The notes under the pieces were generated by a model. The model searched no databases. It was not told where the DNA came from and saw nothing but the letters and a program-made list of their open reading frames with translations. Shown in pieces: positions 30,505 through 32,609 of a stretch of DNA of 32,609 nt; position 1 is the first letter of the stretch, and each line of letters opens with the position of its first letter. A program made the position numbers and the translations under genes. Origin of the DNA: Schaedlerella sp. (GTDB taxonomy: Bacteria > Bacillota > Clostridia > Lachnospirales > Lachnospiraceae); assembly GCA_020024595.1 (NCBI GenBank), contig JAHHTO010000008.1:1-32609 (forward strand). The letters are read 5' to 3'.

Positions 30505-31740
30505 ATGTACGATTTTGAGGAGATTAAAAAGACAGATGCAGAAGTAGCCGAGGCAATCCAGGCGGAGATGAAACGTCAGAATTCACATATTGAGCTGATT
30601 GCTTCTGAAAACTGGGTGAGCAAGGCTGTGATGGCAGCAATGGGAAGTCCTCTGACAAACAAATATGCAGAAGGATATCCGGGAAAGCGCTATTATGGAG
30701 GATGTCAATGTGTAGATGTGGTTGAGGAACTGGCGCGTGAACGTGCAAAGAAACTGTTTGGATGTGAGTATGTGAATGTACAGCCACATTCTGGTGCACA
30801 GGCCAATATGGCGGCAATGTTTGCGATGTTGGAGCCAGGAGATAAAATTATGGGAATGAATCTGGATCACGGCGGACATCTGACGCATGGTTCACCGGTG
30901 AACCTATCTGGAAAATACTTTCAGGTTCGATTTTATGGAGTAAATGAAGAGGGGATCATTGACTATGAAGAGGTATTAAGAATTGCGAAAGAATATCAGC
31001 CCAAATTGATTGTTGCCGGAGCAAGCGCTTATGCCAGAACTATTGATTTTAAGAGATTCCGTGAGATTGCAGATGAAGTAGGTGCATATCTGATGGTAGA
31101 TATTGCACATATTGCCGGTCTTGTTGCGACAGGACTGCATCCGAGTCCGATTCCTTATGCGCATGTTACAACGACGACAACACATAAGACGTTACGTGGA
31201 CCTCGTGGCGGTATGATTATGAGCAGTGAAGAAATGAACAAGAAGTTTAATTTCAACAAAGCTGTATTTCCCGGAATTCAGGGTGGTCCTTTGATGCATG
31301 TGATCGCAGCAAAGGCGGTTTGTTTGAAAGAAGCACTGCAGCCGGAATATAAGACCTATATGGAACAGGTTGTGAAGAATGCGAAAGCACTTTGCAATGG
31401 ATTAAAAGCACAGGGGATCAAGATTGTATCCGGTGATACTGATAACCATCTAATGTTGGTAGATTTGACAGGAACGGACATCAGTGGAAAAGAACTGGAG
31501 AAACGCCTAGACGATGCGCATATTACGGCAAATAAGAATACGATTCCGAATGACCCACGTTCTCCGTTTGTAACAAGTGGCGTGAGACTGGGCACACCTG
31601 CAGTAACAAGCCGAGGGATGGTAGAAGAGGACATGGATAAGATCGCAGAGATTATTTCACTGGTGATTGCAGGGGAAGAGAATGTGGAGAAGGCAAAGAA
31701 AATGGTTGCAGAACTGACTGAGAAATATCCACTCTGTTAG
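30505..31740 (+). CDS. glyA: Serine hydroxymethyltransferase
   Basis: GlyA interconverts serine and glycine with tetrahydrofolate, supplying one-carbon units. The 411-residue protein has the usual bacterial length, the IELIASENWVSKAV start region, YPGKRYYGGC, QPHSGAQANMA, VDIAHIAGLVATG and the PLP lysine in THVTTTTTHKTLRGPRGG (as TTTTHKTLRGPRGG here). A GGAGGT site precedes ATG 30505. The 112-base gap after polC has no recognisable riboswitch; TATGAT at 30415-30420 is a possible -10 box without a clear -35. A hairpin follows the gene. Confidence 0.97.
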   Translation: MYDFEEIKKTDAEVAEAIQAEMKRQNSHIELIASENWVSKAVMAAMGSPLTNKYAEGYPGKRYYGGCQCVDVVEELARERAKKLFGCEYVNVQPHSGAQANMAAMFAMLEPGDKIMGMNLDHGGHLTHGSPVNLSGKYFQVRFYGVNEEGIIDYEEVLRIAKEYQPKLIVAGASAYARTIDFKRFREIADEVGAYLMVDIAHIAGLVATGLHPSPIPYAHVTTTTTHKTLRGPRGGMIMSSEEMNKKFNFNKAVFPGIQGGPLMHVIAAKAVCLKEALQPEYKTYMEQVVKNAKALCNGLKAQGIKIVSGDTDNHLMLVDLTGTDISGKELEKRLDDAHITANKNTIPNDPRSPFVTSGVRLGTPAVTSRGMVEEDMDKIAEIISLVIAGEENVEKAKKMVAELTEKYPLC

Positions 31741-31805
31741 TTGGAAGCATTGAGCGGTAGGATACACAAATAAACCTATGATTCATATAAAGAAAAGAAA
31801 ATGAG

Positions 31806-31866
31806 CAAAGCGCGCTTGTATCGCTGTTCGGAAGGGGCAGCAGATCACAGGTGCGCTTTGTATTTT
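31806..31866 (+). terminator. Probable terminator after glyA
   Basis: Arms 31806-31815 and 31851-31860 pair over 10 bp with one G-U pair, and a smaller GCTG/CAGC hairpin nests inside. The tail TATTTTGG is only moderately T-rich. Confidence 0.6.
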
Positions 31867-31919
31867 GGTCGTTCATCCTTATAAAATCCTTATAATTGTA
31901 TGATATCTTGGATTACGAA

Positions 31920-31957
31920 AAGAGCTGATTTGAAAATTTTTGTATACATCGGCTCTT
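31920..31957 (+). other. Leader hairpin before the ABC ATPase gene
   Basis: A 10-bp stem with one G-U pair (31920-31929 with 31948-31957) and an 18-base A/T-rich loop lie just 5 bases before the AAGGAGG ribosome site. A TATAAT at 31891-31896 may be the -10 box of the promoter; no good -35 is seen. The hairpin could influence translation of the transporter. Confidence 0.45.
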
Positions 31958-31977
31958 AAGATAAGGAGGCAAATGTT

Positions 31978-32609
31978 ATGACAGAAAATTTGGTGGAAAT
32001 GAAACAAATTACAAAAGTGTTTCACAAGCAGAAAGCGTTGAATGGGGTATCGCTGAATATTCCGAAGAATTGTGTCTATGGTCTGCTGGGACCGAACGGT
32101 GCTGGAAAGTCAACGTTGTTAAAAAGTCTGACCGGAATGATGCGTCCGACAGAAGGTGAAATTTTGTTTGATGGTCATCCTTGGTCACGCAAAGATTTGA
32201 ATGATATCGGTGCGTTGGTAGAAACGCCGCCGATCTATGAGAATCTGAGCGCGTGGGAGAACTTGAAATTACGAGCACTGCTCCTGGGGATTCCTGACAG
32301 CCGAATAAAGGAAGTACTGGAACTGGTCAGTTTATCAAATACAGGGAAGAAGAGAGCAGGTGCATTTTCGCTTGGAATGAAACAGAGGCTTGGTATCGCC
32401 ATTGCACTTTTAAATCATCCGAAATTGCTGGTACTGGATGAACCAGTAAATGGTCTTGACCCGGTTGGGATTCAGGAATTGCGAGAACTGATCCGTAGAT
32501 TTCCGGAGGAAGGGATTACGGTTTTGATATCCAGCCATATTTTAAGTGAGATGGAACAGACTGCAGACTATATCGGAATCATTGTAGAAGGACAACTTCA
32601 TTTTGAGGG
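31978..32609 (+). CDS. ABC transporter ATP-binding protein, lantibiotic-protection/bacitracin type (3' end outside window)
   Basis: The gene starts at ATG 31978 with AAGGAGG 8 bases upstream and stays open to the window edge (about 210 codons). It encodes an ABC ATPase: Walker A GPNGAGKST (about residues 39-47), signature SLGMKQRLGIAIALLNHP, Walker B LLVLDEPVNGLDP and switch histidine in SSHILSEMEQTADYIGIIVEG. The LGMKQRLGIAIALL and GIQELRELIRRFPEEGITV segments are typical of the LanF/CprA/BcrA group, which pairs with membrane subunits (LanE/LanG-like) to remove lantibiotics or related peptides. The permease genes and any two-component system should follow downstream but are not visible. Confidence 0.88.
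   Translation, partial: MTENLVEMKQITKVFHKQKALNGVSLNIPKNCVYGLLGPNGAGKSTLLKSLTGMMRPTEGEILFDGHPWSRKDLNDIGALVETPPIYENLSAWENLKLRALLLGIPDSRIKEVLELVSLSNTGKKRAGAFSLGMKQRLGIAIALLNHPKLLVLDEPVNGLDPVGIQELRELIRRFPEEGITVLISSHILSEMEQTADYIGIIVEGQLHFE

Overview
The window is ordinary chromosomal DNA of an anaerobic, low-to-moderate GC Firmicute, most likely a Lachnospiraceae member of the gut. The reasons are rho-rpmE-yqhQ(DUF1385)-prmC-prfA gene order, a PolC-type replicative polymerase, the MEP-pathway gene ispG, consensus SigA promoters with strong AGGAGG ribosome sites, and many ferredoxin-type proteins. No mobile element, CRISPR array, rRNA or tRNA gene was seen.

Layout. 1-3950: housekeeping block (end of rho, rpmE, DUF1385 membrane protein, prmC, prfA). 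3951-5078: a regulatory gap with two Rex-like operators and a terminator-like hairpin, then an LDH/MDH-family dehydrogenase whose specificity residue is Arg (malate-type). 5144-13919: nine tightly packed genes, hdrB-hdrC-hdrA-flxD(mvhD)-flxC-flxB-flxA-frdB-frdA. 14032-15435: the two subunits of a class I fumarase. 15588-16987: a small PQ-loop-like membrane protein divergent from a LysR regulator. 17107-20321: a CofE-like protein (minus strand) divergent from an ABC exporter. 20433-24739: DUF2156 protein, an aminotransferase, a HisC-type aminotransferase, a small-multidrug-export family protein and a membrane-anchored protein of unknown function. 24823-31740: ispG, polC and glyA. 31978-end: the start of a lantibiotic-protection-type ABC ATPase.

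The main discovery candidate is the redox block 3999-15435. HdrABC plus FlxABCD is a known NADH-linked heterodisulfide-reductase-type electron-bifurcating module, but here it is followed directly by a soluble fumarate reductase pair (FrdB, FrdA) without membrane anchor genes, then by fumarase, and preceded by a predicted malate dehydrogenase under probable Rex (NADH/NAD+) control. Read as a pathway it is oxaloacetate -> malate -> fumarate -> succinate, with the last step proposed to be driven by NADH and coupled to ferredoxin reduction. The layout resembles methanogen thiol:fumarate reductase (TfrAB) with the HdrB-like half of TfrB supplied as a separate protein. The gene content and motifs are read from the sequence; the bifurcating NADH:fumarate/ferredoxin reaction is inference.
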